Shown here: one piece after another, positions 1 to 13,005 of the stretch
Layout of the letters: each line of letters opens with the position of its first letter
Position numbering within the stretch: position 1 is the first letter of the stretch
From: Sabellastarte sp. h YS-2021
Taxonomy: Eukaryota > Annelida > Polychaeta > Sabellida > Sabellidae
DNA length: 64,000 bases
NCBI GenBank assembly: GCA_964017235.1
Contig: OZ024927.1
Location: 52,953,293 to 53,017,292, forward strand
Direction of reading: 5' to 3'
Position numbers and translations under genes: made by a program
The notes under the pieces: generated by a model
The model's input: only the letters and a program-made list of their open reading frames with translations
What the model was told of the DNA's origin: nothing
The model's database searches: none

Positions 1-3000
1 TGTTTCGGGAAACTCTTAATACCCAAATGTGCTGTTCTTGTCCAAATGTCCCTGGGGTGCTAGTGTATCTGCATTTTATTACCAAGCAGCAAGCTGTTGA
101 AACACCGGTAAAATATTACAAGCCATGTGACACATGTAATTATGTAAATGTTATGAACATAAATCCCTGTGAATAACTTTGAACAGCTTTCAACAACAGG
201 ATATCGTTTCTACTTTCTAGTGTAATCCAATCCTACTTTCAGATCACTTAATTCTAAGGCAAAATAAGCATTGGTTACATTTCATTAAGCCATAAGACGT
301 CCAGGGGTAATAAAACCAGTGAAACTGAGGAAACATGGAAAATACTATAACTGAAAACACCAGCTGAATAAGTTTTAAGTCATGCCCTGAAAGAGTGGTC
401 AAAACCTTCACATCCCATGTATCAGGACTTGAGTTCAGTTCTCATCCTGAAGGGGAAAGCTTAAAAGCCTGATGCCTAATGGTTTTCAGTATAGAATCTT
501 CATCATCTAACATCTACTGCCTTCCTAAATCTCCTCAACTATCCATTGTATATAACTTAAAGTAATATTCAACTCAAACCAATCAATCAAGCAAGCATAT
601 GATGATGTATCTGACAAGAGCCTTGATCTAGACAACCCCAAAGGCTTGTCCAATATTTGCCAGGCGTGTGACTAAAAAATCTGAGAGATGGATAGAGTTT
701 ATACTCCTGACATCATCGTCCTGGTTCCAAAGCAGTGTAGTTGTTTAGACTGCTGCAATGTCTTGCTGTATGATATTACTGGAATAAATATAATACAGTT
801 TCAAATAGATGATATGCACTCCACTGATTTTCATGTGACTACAGGAAACATTGAAAATAAACAGAGATGTTGTTTTGTGGTAATATTTTATACTATAACT
901 ATTTTACTTCAAACTGATTTCATCAAATACCCTCACCCATCTACTTGTGTGTTTTATAGGAAATAATTTTCAGAAGTGAATTTTTAGTTTTATTTTTGTT
1001 ATTTTGATTTCTTAAACGTTTAAGTATCATTTAACACATATTTAACACATTATCAAAACATTATAAAACCTGATGCCATAAGCAAACATTTAAAATCCCA
1101 TATATATCGAAAAAGCATTAAAATAAGACTGCTTTATCCCAATTTGAAAACATCTATCAAAATCATCTATCATGGCAATCAAAATCATCCATCATGGCAA
1201 TTCCTCTTGGAAGATAGCTATTAAAAGATTTTGACTATATGAAAGGCCGATAAAATTTGTAGTAGCATCGACATCAAGTTTGATTCAATTGTTTTCTTAT
1301 GCTTTTAATGTATATCCCGAATTTGGTTCTCGACTAAGATATAGCCTTAACATATTCCCTGTAAGACCCAATGTTATGTTATTTCCCCTCTCTTTTCTTC
1401 TGTCGAGTTAAACACAGCTTTATCAGCCTTGTAACCACCCTCATGCGGATATGCTTTTTGGGGGAAACAACCCTCACACAAATCACAAGAAATTCTAGGA
1501 CTTGAGCAAACCTAGGTTTCACAATTGTTGCATAAATATACATATATTAGCCATATATTTATGTACATAAAGATAATATATAAGATATTTATTGTTAGAT
1601 ATATTTAAGTTTGTTTCTTACAAACATATATACAAAGTAAAGTTGTTCAGGGGTGTACACTGGTCCATACATACTATAGTTTGTGAGGGAGATAGTTTCA
1701 TTTGGGAATAATTTCTCACAAGAGAATGTCTTGTAACTCATCTATTAAATTTTTAACCACCCTTACCATAAAAAGTGGAAACAATCCCCTCCCCACCCAC
1801 CCCCTGTTTCTAAACTCTACCCCATTGCTACAACCAATACACCACCAACACCACTGGGCCTTTTCTCAATGGCCCGATCACTGTGGAGGTTTAAAATAAT
1901 TTGGGAGATGTAGATTACATTAGGTCTGTATTAACAGCCTCACACACGAGCCAGGACTGTCTTCCAAATTGAGAATTATGTGACCAAGAATCAAGTGGAG
2001 ATTGGGGGAAGTGGATGGCAAAGTGATACAAGGGTATTTCCATATGGTCCTCCCTAATTCGATTTGGAGTGGAACGAGCAGATGGGATCTAATGAGAAAA
2101 GCTGGAAGCTGAAGTGAAAGAGAGATAGAAGTTGGCTCAGTATGCTGATGATAGACGTGTAATAGCCAAAAGTTATTTGTGGTTTATGTATAGATAATAG
2201 TAATAACATTTACACAACCATACATTTATGTGGTATTGTATAAAGACAATTGTCAATTAAAAACCGAAAAGCCAGTTCTTTTTGCTGATGATATCAATGT
2301 ATTAGCCAAGGTTTCCTTGTGACCTAAGAAGTGATGTTGTTCAATGTTTTTAAAACTATTTTAAACAGGCTGTCAAATATTGGCCTTAACATTCATGACT
2401 TGTATGAAAACGATTATATCAGTATTTTAAGCTATGTACATGTGTGATAATATTTTATATAGGCTTTTATAATCATATATGTTGGTTCACTGGTCATGTT
2501 AATTTATTTTGGAAAATTTGCTATTCAGTTCATCGTAGTTGAAGAAGACATGTTGAGTTTCAAAAACTTTATTAGATGTAAATAAATATTACTTTAAAGA
2601 TATATTTATATAAAATCAATACTATTCACAATATGCCGACTAATACATATTTTGTCTTATATACAAATACTACACATGAATAAATGTAATCAATTGACAA
2701 TTTACAAAAAAGAAAGATATCTTTGCTTTCAATATTAGTAAACATGAGACAGTTTTTGCCCAACAGCACAGTCAGTCATCGGCTAAAATAAACAACACAT
2801 AATAATATACGGATATGGTTTGTTAAAATTAAGGAAGGTAAATGTACCGAATTTATAGTTATATACTTTATCCATTAGGAAATTAATCATACAGCGACAA
2901 GATCACCCATTATTTGTAACAATGGATGGAAATTGGGTCAAATACTTTTCTCTATTAAAAAAACATTTGACTGATTCAGGTAAGAAAATTGTAATCTATA

Positions 3001-6000
3001 AATAATACATTAACACAGAGTGAATTCTGTAAAAATACTTTGCAGCTTAATATTTGACAATTTATTATAAAGTCTTTGTGTTTCTGTATGAGGCTGTAAG
3101 TTACCGACCTCTAGAATAGAAATGTATATATTTGTCTGTATCCCAGATAAAATGTAGACATACATAACTGGGGGATTTTTGCTGCGATAATTTGACATAC
3201 GTCTTAAATTTGCACAGTGAAGTGAAAATAACATACTTAAACTCTAGCCAACCAGGACTATTCATGCAACAACAGAGCATTGTATGAATACAGTGTATTC
3301 ATGGATAACAAAGTTATCATAGAGTTACGGTAAATTGCTAAGCTAAACAGTCCCAACTAGCACCATACAGACAAAAAAGAACTAATATTCAAAGAAAACA
3401 AATTTTGAACTACATTTTTACAGTCACTGGTACTCACTTCCTGATACTCATTTACAGTCTGCTCAAATCACAAAATATCAAGAGAGAGAACAAAAAAATA
3501 GCCAAAGGAATGTTTAATACCAGACGGCACAAGGATACATGAATTTTTAAACATCAAAACAAACCCGACCTGTATTTGAATATTTTATAAGGCGACCGGG
3601 GAGGGCTGGTTCTAATTCCGTATTATGGGTTCAACCCCCTTTCAACCCCTGTAGTACTACAAGCAATTCAATAATGATCACGATCTCTCCAACCACTGGC
3701 TTAACCGTCCTGGAAAATAGCTTGTTTGGTCTGCAAAAAGGAAGGCAGGTGTATGAATAATTAAACCATATGTTCTGTGTATCCCTTATTATCGCCCTAT
3801 TAAATCTCATAATTTTTACCCCTTGTTTTGGGTGTATGTTTCAGAAGAATATCTTCACATCCATTCACAATTCGAGTGTTACTTTCAGATGTACTAAGTT
3901 TAAATACTTTTTATTTATCTTTGGGTGGTATTTGTAAAACTTGAACCTAAAAGATAATCGCCTTTGATGCCTTTTGTAATCACTACTTTTCAAGGGTTAA
4001 TTGAAATGATTATTTAGAATGGGGGTGTATTATTTTAAAATAACATTCAATAGAACACAATAACATTTAACAATAGAGCCAATATTAGATTGAACGCTAC
4101 AATATTTTTCCGACAGATTTTATAGACAAATTAATACATCAAAAGTTTGGATTTACATTCCTTCCAAAAAACCACGACTACTTGTTTTATTTTTGTGAAC
4201 TAACTTAGATTTAGTGTTAAAAATATATACACCGATGTCTATAACAATTTTCGACACTAAAACAATGTGTTTTCAAAGGTCTGTGACTACTTGGTAATTT
4301 AAGGACAGCCTATCACTAACTGCCATAACCTGGGTTAGAACCCAAAACCAGAGAAGTGAGGACCAAGCAACTAAATGTTAAACTCGTTATTCATTCAGGC
4401 TTTTAGAGCTTACAGTGGTCCTGAATTTGTTCTTCAAATGAAAAACTGTACAGATGAAAACTATAGTTTATTATCAGAAAGTGGTTTGTTTATTATTTTC
4501 AGACATCAATAATAAATCTGTGAATAAATCCCCATTGGTGCGAGGAAGGTCTATAACTTGTCAGAGAGCCATTTGATAATTAATGGCCCTCCACTCTAAT
4601 GAATTTTTTCCAATGCTGTTTTCGACTGAAACATTAAAAACATGTTTAACTTTCAACATATGTGTATGGTATATAAGTTATAGACATTACTTCAAAGATA
4701 TAAATGCATAGAATCTTATTAAGCAATAAACTATCCAATTTTATAGCTGTAGCTTTTCAAACATATTTATGCCTCGTAGTTTCTTGTTATTGTTAGAATA
4801 CTAGTTTAAGACAATTAAAACCATTTATGTGTAAATGTATTCTACACTTATATTAATATTAATCAAATACTTAGTATCTTAGATATCTTAGTGGGTTGTA
4901 TCAGGATTTACACACAGAGGTCAGATTCAATGATGGCTTTCGGATCACGGAAATCAAACCACATATAGATCTGCTATGGGGCTGTAACTCCTGATATGGC
5001 CCTTTATGACCATAATCCAATCTTTTACTTTCAAAAAACTCAAAAATAAAAAACTGCAATTAGAATTTTGTTTTCTGTATGAAAATCGCACCCCCTTTTA
5101 CGTTTATGCAACTCATTTGGCTTGCTAACAATTACAGCTAAAAGTCAACTTTGTTATGATATCAGGTTTTAAAGGTCAGCAGTCAGGTTTTATATCCTAA
5201 ATAAAACAGTCAATTATGTGAGAGGAAAGCCAGCTTATTGTTAATCAGATCAGGGAGTCAGATTAAAAGTGACTTGTAAATGGATACAACTGCTACCCCA
5301 GTCAACTGTTATTTTAACAACAATGGTGTGACAAGGGGGTTTAGAGAAATGGCAATTTCTGCTCATAGTAGTAATATGGTGCTTTTATTGTCCATATGTG
5401 CATGGATTTTGTTAGTTGAAATAAGATTGGGTTGTTGTGGGGAAGAGTTTTATAATGCACGATGCATAGTGGTTGTGTGTGGTCTGATAACTCTCGTCTG
5501 TGCTGGTTCATAAGCAACATAACAATTCTTACATATTCTTACATTTGAAAGTCACAGACTTTTATAACATAATGATAGATCCATTTGGAGAGATTTAGAT
5601 TCTGTTTGTTTCTTTGTTAGCAAGATTACGAAAACACTATGCACTGATTTATATCAAATTTTCAAAATAGATAGGACTTGGTCTAACAAAGAACTGATTT
5701 AATTTTGGAAATGATGCCCAACCAATTCTAGTTCCAGGATTTTTAAAGAAATTCTTCTCATTGCAATCATAATAAATAGTGGAGGTGCTGGGGCCTTATT
5801 GTTTATACAGTGTTAAGTCATGTTTAACTTTCGTTTCTGAAGCATGGAAATGTCAGTTAATATTAATTTGGTTAAAGTTATAAAAGTATGACTTTCAATT
5901 AAAAATTTCAACCGAAGTAAAGTTCCAAGGTTCCTCTTGTTGTAAGTGAATGCATTAAACGTTACTAGATGCTTGCTTTGTGTCACTGCCGGTTCACCAT

Positions 6001-6036
6001 CATCTGCCACATTATAAACTTAACATGCAAGTTTCA
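1..6036. other. A+T-rich stretch without a recognisable gene
   Basis: I see no convincing gene here. All open frames are short, A+T-rich and unlike known families, and none shows the regular codon use of the POU exon. Short local repetition is visible near 1140-1200, where a phrase containing ATCATCTATCATGGCAA recurs. Positions 1780-1860 are C-rich on the plus strand. A small frame around 2886-3003 is discussed under findings. The stretch lies downstream of the POU gene (which is on the minus strand), beyond any likely 3' UTR. Confidence 0.6.
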
Positions 6037-6450
6037 TCTAGAATTGCCTTATACATACTATGCTGTTATATGTTTGTTCTATTACTATAGTTTAGCTCAT
6101 GCTTCACATACATGCTTATGCTTTCATTGCAGCTCCCTTCATATCAAAATGTAGGCTTATGTTTCATCCTAAGTATATAAACATGCATACATACTATGCT
6201 GCTATATCTTTGTGTTCTGTTGATTAGGTTTAGCTCATGCTTCATATACATGCTTATGCTTTCATTGCAGCTCCCTTCATATCAAAATGTAGGCTATGTT
6301 TCATCCTAAGTATATAAACATACATACATACTATGCTGCTATATCTTTGTGTTTTGTTGATTAGGTTTAGCTCATGTACATGCTTATGCTTTCATTGCAG
6401 CTCCCACCACATCAAACTGTAGGCTTATGTTTCATCCTAAGTATATAAAC
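6037..6450. repeat. Tandem repeat, about 136-bp unit, three copies
   Basis: Three head-to-tail copies start with ATACATACTATGCTG (anchor positions about 6055, 6191 and 6328) and end with CATCCTAAGTATATAAAC. The first two junctions are 136 and 137 bp apart. Copies differ by single substitutions and small indels; the third lacks about 8 bp after TTTAGCTCATG. The small open frame across the first copy has no support as a gene. Confidence 0.9.
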
Positions 6451-8838
6451 AAGTGGCACACAAGAGGCACCATATACAAATGAAACAAATAAGTAAATAT
6501 TCCACCACATCTTCATGATGTTTCAAACATTTGATGGATTGAAATTAGGATTAGAAAGTAATTATCACAATTGTGATTTATCAACCCAAATTCTTAAATG
6601 GCGAGCAGTATCCAGGGATCCCTTGAACTTTTCTCACATTAACCTTACCGCTTCAGGTCATTTTACACAAGCTGCTATTATTTTTCCAGTTTTAAACATA
6701 AGTGTAAGGCTGGGGTGACAGGGGCTTAATCAGGTAACTTTGCACTCTGCAATAAAATACTGATGGCAAAAAAAAATAGAAACACATATAGCACTATAAA
6801 TACAGTACTGTTTAATACACATGCCTTTATACAGGGGATAATGAATATATATAAGATGATACAAAAATAATACAATTTACATGTCTCATTTTAGAGCTAT
6901 GATGTAATGGTACTTATTAGACAATAAAAAATATCTTCGGCACTAACTAAAACAAAGGGCATTGTAAGTCTTGAAAACATATGTCAAACAATATAATGAC
7001 AAAAATGACTTTGAGAAAATGATCAGGAAGTTACATCTTACATTATGTTCATTGCAGAGTAAGCTGAATTAAGCCACATATTCTTCAGGTTTTGTGATGA
7101 ATATCTACACATTACCGCAGTACATGTTTACAAGATGTTTTTTCCTGTATCATGTATAGTTTTACAAGTGTTGTTTTGCTGACTTGACAGTTATTAATTA
7201 ACAGTTGATTTTCCTTCTGGCTATGTGACAAAGGTTAACCCTAGATTATATTGTAAATACTGAATATCAACGTGTGTATTCCTGTATCCAGCAATATTAT
7301 GAATCACATGCAAAAACTTCTAATACCTCGATTACACTGTCACAAGTTTGGTCAAAGTGTGATTGTATTGGTCATACGAATTATTTTTTCACTTTGGAGT
7401 TTGGAGTGCAAGCAAAAGTAGATGTCAAAAATATTAAAAACCTTTATGGGTAAGCATTTTTGTCCCTAGTGCTTACAACCAATATTTTGTGTTGTAAGGC
7501 AATCAGACCGATCTTTAGGGTGGTAGACTAAACGTACCTAAAGATGGATAGTTTGGCTGTTATAACCTACTTAAATGTATACTCTACTGTAATAATAGAA
7601 CCAAAAGGTATTGTTGCAAGAGAAAATTAGCCATAGCAGTCCCCAAATTACTGTAGGAGAGTAAGCTGGCTTACAGTTTTCTTGAAAATTTTTATGAATA
7701 GCAACAGTAGGAAAGAGGTCGTAAGGCCAACCTTTTTGGCTTGTCCTTGTGTTTTGCCCATTTTTGCACAGTTTTTGCTGTAATTAGTCGTCACAGGACT
7801 CTGAATTTAAAACCAGATTCGTGTTGCAATAAGTTATGCAAGTGGAACAACTGGTATACCTCTAAAATATTGCTGGAAATGGATTGGTTGTATTATGACA
7901 AAATAAAACACTATAACTAAAATGTATTTGCTAAGGGATTCTTATATCTGGTGACACTTTTTCTCATGAGCTGTAGTTGGAGCTATAATTGCTATTTTGG
8001 AATTGTATACACCTTTACAGAATTCAGTAAACTGACTATAAATTCTTTGAACACTGACTAGGTTAACACAAAATTCATTGACTAGATAGCAATATTCATT
8101 GACTAGATTTTTCACACAGATGGCAAGAAATAGGAGTATCATGTGTTATGTTGACTAGATGGAAGAGGATAGGCTGACGATGAAAAACATTTGACTAGAC
8201 CTACCCATTACATGTTTGGTGGTGTGTGTTGGGAAAATTACCAGCCCTAAAACCATGCCTTGATTTAAACTCCTTTCAACTCACATTATGATTAAAATGT
8301 TATACACATGAACTTATAATTCTAAATAAGTGACACCAAAAGGGAGTCTTGCATGATTCATAATCTTAGCCTTCAAAGTGGGCTAGCTATACATAAAATA
8401 AGATTCCTACATGGCATGATTTCCCAAATCATGATATAATACCTTCTCTAACGATTCTGTGTCACTTATAAAACTTGACTGCAAATTCAGAAAGCTTGCA
8501 AATGGAACTAGCAAATTCACCAATCTTTTTAGAACAAATGACAATATGAGATTATGATTAAATGTGATATTTAATTAAATATCCTGTACATCTAACTAAA
8601 CTTAGTGTTTTCTAAAATGAAACAGTTCCTTGAAAATTATCAAATATTAGAAGACAAAATATACTGGTTTTCACCCTTCGCCTGCAGTAGAATCTTTTCT
8701 GCTTCTTACAGTTTCTTTCAATACCAAACAAGGATAACCATTATGTAACCACAACAACCACCCAGCCATTCTACAAACCCCTCCCTAACACTTAATAGTC
8801 TCAATAAAATCAATAAACCTTGCCCCACAACTCCTCCC
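6451..8838. other. Downstream flank of the POU gene, no gene seen
   Basis: No coding sequence is recognised. The part nearest 8838 should hold the 3' UTR and polyadenylation site of the minus-strand POU gene, but I could not fix the cleavage site. Short dispersed repeats of a TTGACTAGAT phrase occur between about 8055 and 8200. Confidence 0.5.
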
Positions 8839-9966
8839 CTAGGAATGAGCCACAGGCGAGTGCTGTCCTTGCACTGTAGCAGAGAATTTCATTCTCTTTT
8901 GTTTTTGTCTCTGGTTACAGAACCACACTCTCACTACATTCTTCTTTAAGTCTAATTTCTCTGCAATCTGTGCAATCTTTTCTCCTGATGGTCGTGGTTG
9001 TATGGCAAAGTAGGCTTCTAATGAACGTTTTTCAGGTGCCGCTATGGAGGTGCGTTTTCGCTTTTTCTCCGCATTCGCAAAAGCCTCCGTACTTGCTTTT
9101 GCTTGTCTTGCTGCTGTCTCAGCCTCTTCAAGCCAGGTCTGTAACACTGGTTTTAAGGCAATCATATTGTTATGGCTCAGTGTCAGGGACTCAAAGCGAC
9201 AGATTGTACTCTGACTTAAGGAGCCCACCCCGGGGATTTTCAGCTTACCCAGTGCACACCCCACATCAGCCTGTGTCACCCCTAATTTGATCCGCCTCTG
9301 CTTAAAGTGTTCAGCAAATGCCTCCAATTCTCTGGGGTCAGAGTCCATTTCAGGGTGCTGTTGTTGTTGTTGTTGCTGTTGGGGTGTCAGTTGTTGGGTG
9401 CTGTGCGGGTGACTAGGTGAGATGGAAGCACTAGGAGGTTGTGTGACCCCTGTATGAGTGGCCATAGAACTCAGACTTATATTAGTTTGAGACATATGTT
9501 GAGTATGTTCCAGTTGTTGTTGTGGTGGTGGTGGTTGGGTATGTTGCTGTGTATGTTGCTGCTGTGGTTGTTGGTTGTCAGGTGACACTGATATAGTACT
9601 ACTCAGGTTATTATTAGACACAGTCATTGGGGAATGGGCATAAGAGTTCATTGAGTACATTTGAGCTGTATGTCCATGCGAAGATATCCCAAAACCATTG
9701 TGTTCCGGAGCAATGCCACCCATTGGCATATGTACATTGCTGAGTTGTTCTAACATAGACTCGCCCATGTGTGGTCCAAATCCAGATAAAGACAATTGTC
9801 CCCTTGATGGAGGCATGTTTGGGTTATGTGGGGGCATGTCGGCATGACCGAAAGGTCCTTCAGTGCGCATCATGTGATTGGTGGAGGTAGATTTACTGAT
9901 ATCTGATGCAGCCAGGGCCTCTGCCCTAGCCAACAGGTTGTCTTCCATAGTACCATAGAGATTACC
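8839..9966 (-). CDS. pou4: POU domain class 4 transcription factor, exon 2 (last exon)
   Basis: This exon encodes residues 45-419 of a class IV POU protein (Brn3 / UNC-86 / Acj6 family), a nuclear DNA-binding regulator that in animals specifies sensory and other neurons. It begins after an AG acceptor at 9967-9968 with codons for GNLYGT, then MEDNLLARAEALAASDI, the conserved motif that follows the intron in vertebrate Brn3 genes. A long low-complexity linker rich in Gln, His, Pro and Ser follows, including a run of eight Gln. The POU-specific domain starts at DPRELEAFAEHFKQRRIKLG (about joined residues 254-327), and the homeodomain (about 346-404) contains RVWFCNQRQKQKR with the POU-type Cys-Gln in helix 3. 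The protein ends at HSPVAHS and the frame is intact. An ATG at 9946-9948 is internal to the exon and is unlikely to be the main start, because exon 1 joins in frame. Confidence 0.97.
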   Translation of the reverse strand, partial: GNLYGTMEDNLLARAEALAASDISKSTSTNHMMRTEGPFGHADMPPHNPNMPPSRGQLSLSGFGPHMGESMLEQLSNVHMPMGGIAPEHNGFGISSHGHTAQMYSMNSYAHSPMTVSNNNLSSTISVSPDNQQPQQQHTQQHTQPPPPQQQLEHTQHMSQTNISLSSMATHTGVTQPPSASISPSHPHSTQQLTPQQQQQQQQHPEMDSDPRELEAFAEHFKQRRIKLGVTQADVGCALGKLKIPGVGSLSQSTICRFESLTLSHNNMIALKPVLQTWLEEAETAARQAKASTEAFANAEKKRKRTSIAAPEKRSLEAYFAIQPRPSGEKIAQIAEKLDLKKNVVRVWFCNQRQKQKRMKFSATVQGQHSPVAHS

Positions 9967-10071
9967 CTACAATACAAATGACAATAGATATATTTAGACA
10001 ACAATTTTACCCATTGCAGAAGCATATGACGTTGTGCTAGTGATTGGTCAAATTGATGTAGCAATACATCA

Positions 10072-10657
10072 GGGGCCGATTTCACAAAGGGACTTAAGTC
10101 CAGATGTAGACTTAAATTTAAGACTTTGGTCTTAAATTTTGTCAAAAGAATGTTAAGTCTGTGGTCTTAGACTTAGCAGATTTCACAAAGCAGCTAAGTC
10201 CATGAAATTACTAAGTCAGTGGACTTAACTTTAAGTCTGGGAGGTAGTGGGCTTAAATCTTGTAAAGAGGACTTAAATATGGCCACCATAAACTTCTCTC
10301 CACTTCAAAATTTGAAATGGCTGTAAATACAGTATAATTACACAGAATACCTCAATAAAGTATTCTTTGGGAAGCTTATATGTGGCAACAAGGTTTTCCA
10401 TTTCAAAACAGCCCTTATCCTTAGATAAAATACATCAAATGAAGGATATATGGCACCAATATTATATTTTGAATAGATATAAAAGGTCACATGACACAGA
10501 AACCACTGTGGTTATTTGATAAGCTTGGACTTAGCTAAGTCACCTTTGTAAAATCCATTTTAAGTCCCAGACCTAGCTAAGACCAAAGTCTTAGATTTAA
10601 GTCCCTGACTTAGCCAATAAAGGGACTTCGTTTAAGTCCTTTAGAGAAATCGGCCCC
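10072..10657. mobile_element. MITE-like element with GGGGCCGATTTC terminal inverted repeats
   Basis: The element begins GGGGCCGATTTCACAAAG and ends GAAATCGGCCCC, a perfect 12-bp terminal inverted repeat. Inside are many short self-complementary blocks built from ACTTAAGTC, AAGTCTTAGAC and similar words, so the whole could fold back on itself. There is no coding frame and no clear target-site duplication, so the superfamily is unknown. It sits in the pou4 intron. Elements opening with a similar GGCCGATTTCAC word are, from memory, common in marine invertebrate genomes. Confidence 0.85.
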
Positions 10658-12293
10658 AAAAGCCAAGCAGTCAAGAAAACCTCTAGACTAAGGTTATATT
10701 TGTGTAATAACATCTATACGACATTTCTCAAAAGTTACATGGTAAAAATTGTACTCAACTTTGGAGAGATGAATTGTCGAGCTTTGTCTTTGGTGAACAT
10801 ATAAATTACACAAAATGTGATATATTTTGCCAGAAGATAAATTTGCTTTTGTTTTCTATCAATTTGACACATTGGAATTATTAAACTAAAATCTACATAT
10901 TCTTACTATATAACTCTCCAGAGGAACTAAAGAACAAAAGTCATTGGTTTCCAGATTTAGAGTTGTATCATATCATTTTGCCAAATAAAAGCTGATGTCT
11001 GTACAGATTTGTTGTCTAGGTCAGCTTTTGGTGAAACCATGTGACAACATTAGTGTGTAAACAACAGTATGCAACAAGACTAATAGTGTTAGTTAACGTG
11101 TTAACAATGTATACTTGATCATCAAATAAAACTCCAGATTATAAAACCAGTTAATTAAATTGACCTATTTCATATCATGTGTCCTAACACAACTGATTTA
11201 CCCTTCACATATATCCTTCTCCTCTCTTCACTCAAGTGTATCCCTCCATATTCTTAATTTTTTATCACAAAACTGTTATCCAAAGCACATAGTTACTGGT
11301 GACATTCAAATGTCAAATATAGTACAAGCAGCAAACGCTTTCTCTATCGTAGGATGATTGCACCTACTTCTAGCCTATTGAACAATCTGCACACACTTTA
11401 TTTGCATTGACATTTGAAATATTTAGAACAGTTGTATTGCCACCAAAAGTCGTCTTTCTTACAAACAACACCCTTGGCTTAAGGATTCAAAACATTCATC
11501 AACATTTTTTCACCAAATTGCATAATTCTGAAATTAAAGTACATTTGGTCTGGCTATTGGATTAGACCAGAATTGTGCACATTGGCTGTACTGGTCTGTT
11601 CTAGTCCAAGCTGACATAATTTCAAATCTTCATGAAATATCAAATAATATTATATGATCACTAAATGTTATTCTGGTTGTATATTTCAATACCCAATGTA
11701 CTGTGTAGTTATGTGTATTTAGTATCCAGTACCTGCAAATTTGTTGGAAAGTCTCTGTGAAACATGCCAGGTGTGTCAATATACAGACAGCTCTGGCAAA
11801 TATTATAATTGGACTTCCCAATACTAACTTTAATGATTTCAGATTTGTCACCCCAAACAAAGGCTTATGGTAATATTTGGTCAATGAGAAACTTGGTAGC
11901 AAATGATCATTTTTGTCACATGAACAATGACGAATAATTATATCTTAAAAATATGTTTGAAACCAAGGTTAAATTTACTACTAAATTATGGGTCATACAT
12001 TGTTCCTCATTCTTGTGTTATGCTTTCTTTACAAATATAGAGATGGTGACGGTTGCAATGATAAAGTTATAACAAGTATATAGTTATATAAATATATGAG
12101 TTGTGCATCTATATTTTTTCATACATAGCAGCGCTCGACCCCAGGGTTGGTATTACTATACTGGTGATATTTTATCGTTTACAGAAAACAGTTGTCCATG
12201 ACAGCTATAATAAAATATTCTAATTTTAAAATACCATGAAATATATTCAATATAAACCTCTCAAACAAATTTTTAAAACACCTAAACCTTAAT

Positions 12294-12302
12294 TAATTAT
12301 AA
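12294..12302 (-). promoter_or_regulatory. Candidate POU-IV binding site in the pou4 intron
   Basis: The minus strand reads ATAATTAAT, matching the core of the Brn3 consensus. It lies about 570 bp below the exon 1 donor. Autoregulation is known for vertebrate Brn3a and nematode unc-86, so a site here would make sense, but such a word also arises often by chance in A+T-rich DNA. Confidence 0.25.
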
Positions 12303-12873
12303 ACTGGTAATATCATGATTTCCACTTTGGCTGAAATTGCTAATACATTATAAATGAAATTTGATGTGTACACTCTAAAATTGTAAAACTCATTATATTT
12401 ACAATAAAACTCAAAGTTTTAACTATTTACTTAACTTATTGTCCATAATACTTATAACATTTTGAAAAAAAATAAAACAATATTATACCGACCTCTCTTC
12501 CTTATTGTTTACATTAGTTAAATTCATTTTATCCAATACATTGAACTCAAAATCCATATTTTTCAGTTGAAAATAAACTCAACAAGATAATTATATAAAA
12601 AATACTACCAAATTTATCAATATTTTAAAACAACAAAACCTTTTTCTATACATTAAAAGTGACCAAAACCCTGGAAAGCAAAAATCAAGTTACATTTTCT
12701 AAATCAGCACTCCAAGCCAAATGGCAACACAGCCCTCTTTGCACAGACAGATAAAAACCCTGGCCTTCATAAAATATGAAAGAGGTTTAAATAAGAATTT
12801 GTGCACTACATGACTAAAGCTTATTTGAAGTAGGCTAATAAAATCTGTATCCATATCAATAATGCATACATAC

Positions 12874-13005
12874 CGCTGGATTAGCTATCCTCCTCATTGA
12901 GTCAGGGGGCGTGTGCCGATAGGGTGGGGAATATCGCCCCGGTAAAGCACTGGGGTGGAGGGACCCATGCATCCCCACCCCTTGTTTGCTTTCCATCATC
13001 ATCAT
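12874..13005 (-). CDS. pou4: POU domain class 4 transcription factor, exon 1 (POU-IV box)
   Basis: This 132-bp exon encodes the first 44 residues, opening with four consecutive ATG codons followed by ESKQGVGMHGSLHPSALPG and ending in DSMRRIANPA directly before a GTATGT donor. The layout MxxxSKQ...MH...LHP.LP...Y...SMRR matches the POU-IV box of vertebrate Brn3a (which runs from MNSKQ to AMRR), so I assign it to the same gene although the box is strongly diverged. The reading phase at the donor (0) matches exon 2, and the sum is 44 + 375 = 419 codons. The frame stays open for some distance upstream of the ATG run; of the four ATGs, the last has the best Kozak context (A at -3, G at +4). Confidence 0.88.

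Larger units (their letters stand above)
9967..12873 (-). other. pou4: Intron 1 of pou4
   Basis: The 2907-bp intron has donor GTATGT immediately below position 12874 and acceptor TTTGTATTGTAG ending at 9967 (minus strand). Both flanking exons end in phase 0. It is A+T-rich and carries a 586-bp TIR element at 10072-10657. An ATAATTAAT motif (minus strand, near 12294-12302) matches the core preferred by POU-IV proteins. Open frames inside it look spurious. Confidence 0.88.

Noticed and set aside
8970-9290. 106-codon plus-strand frame
   Set aside because: It is the antisense shadow of the POU domain exon.
9370-9382. CAG/CAA trinucleotide repeat as an independent repeat
   Set aside because: It encodes the Gln run of the POU4 linker and is part of the gene.
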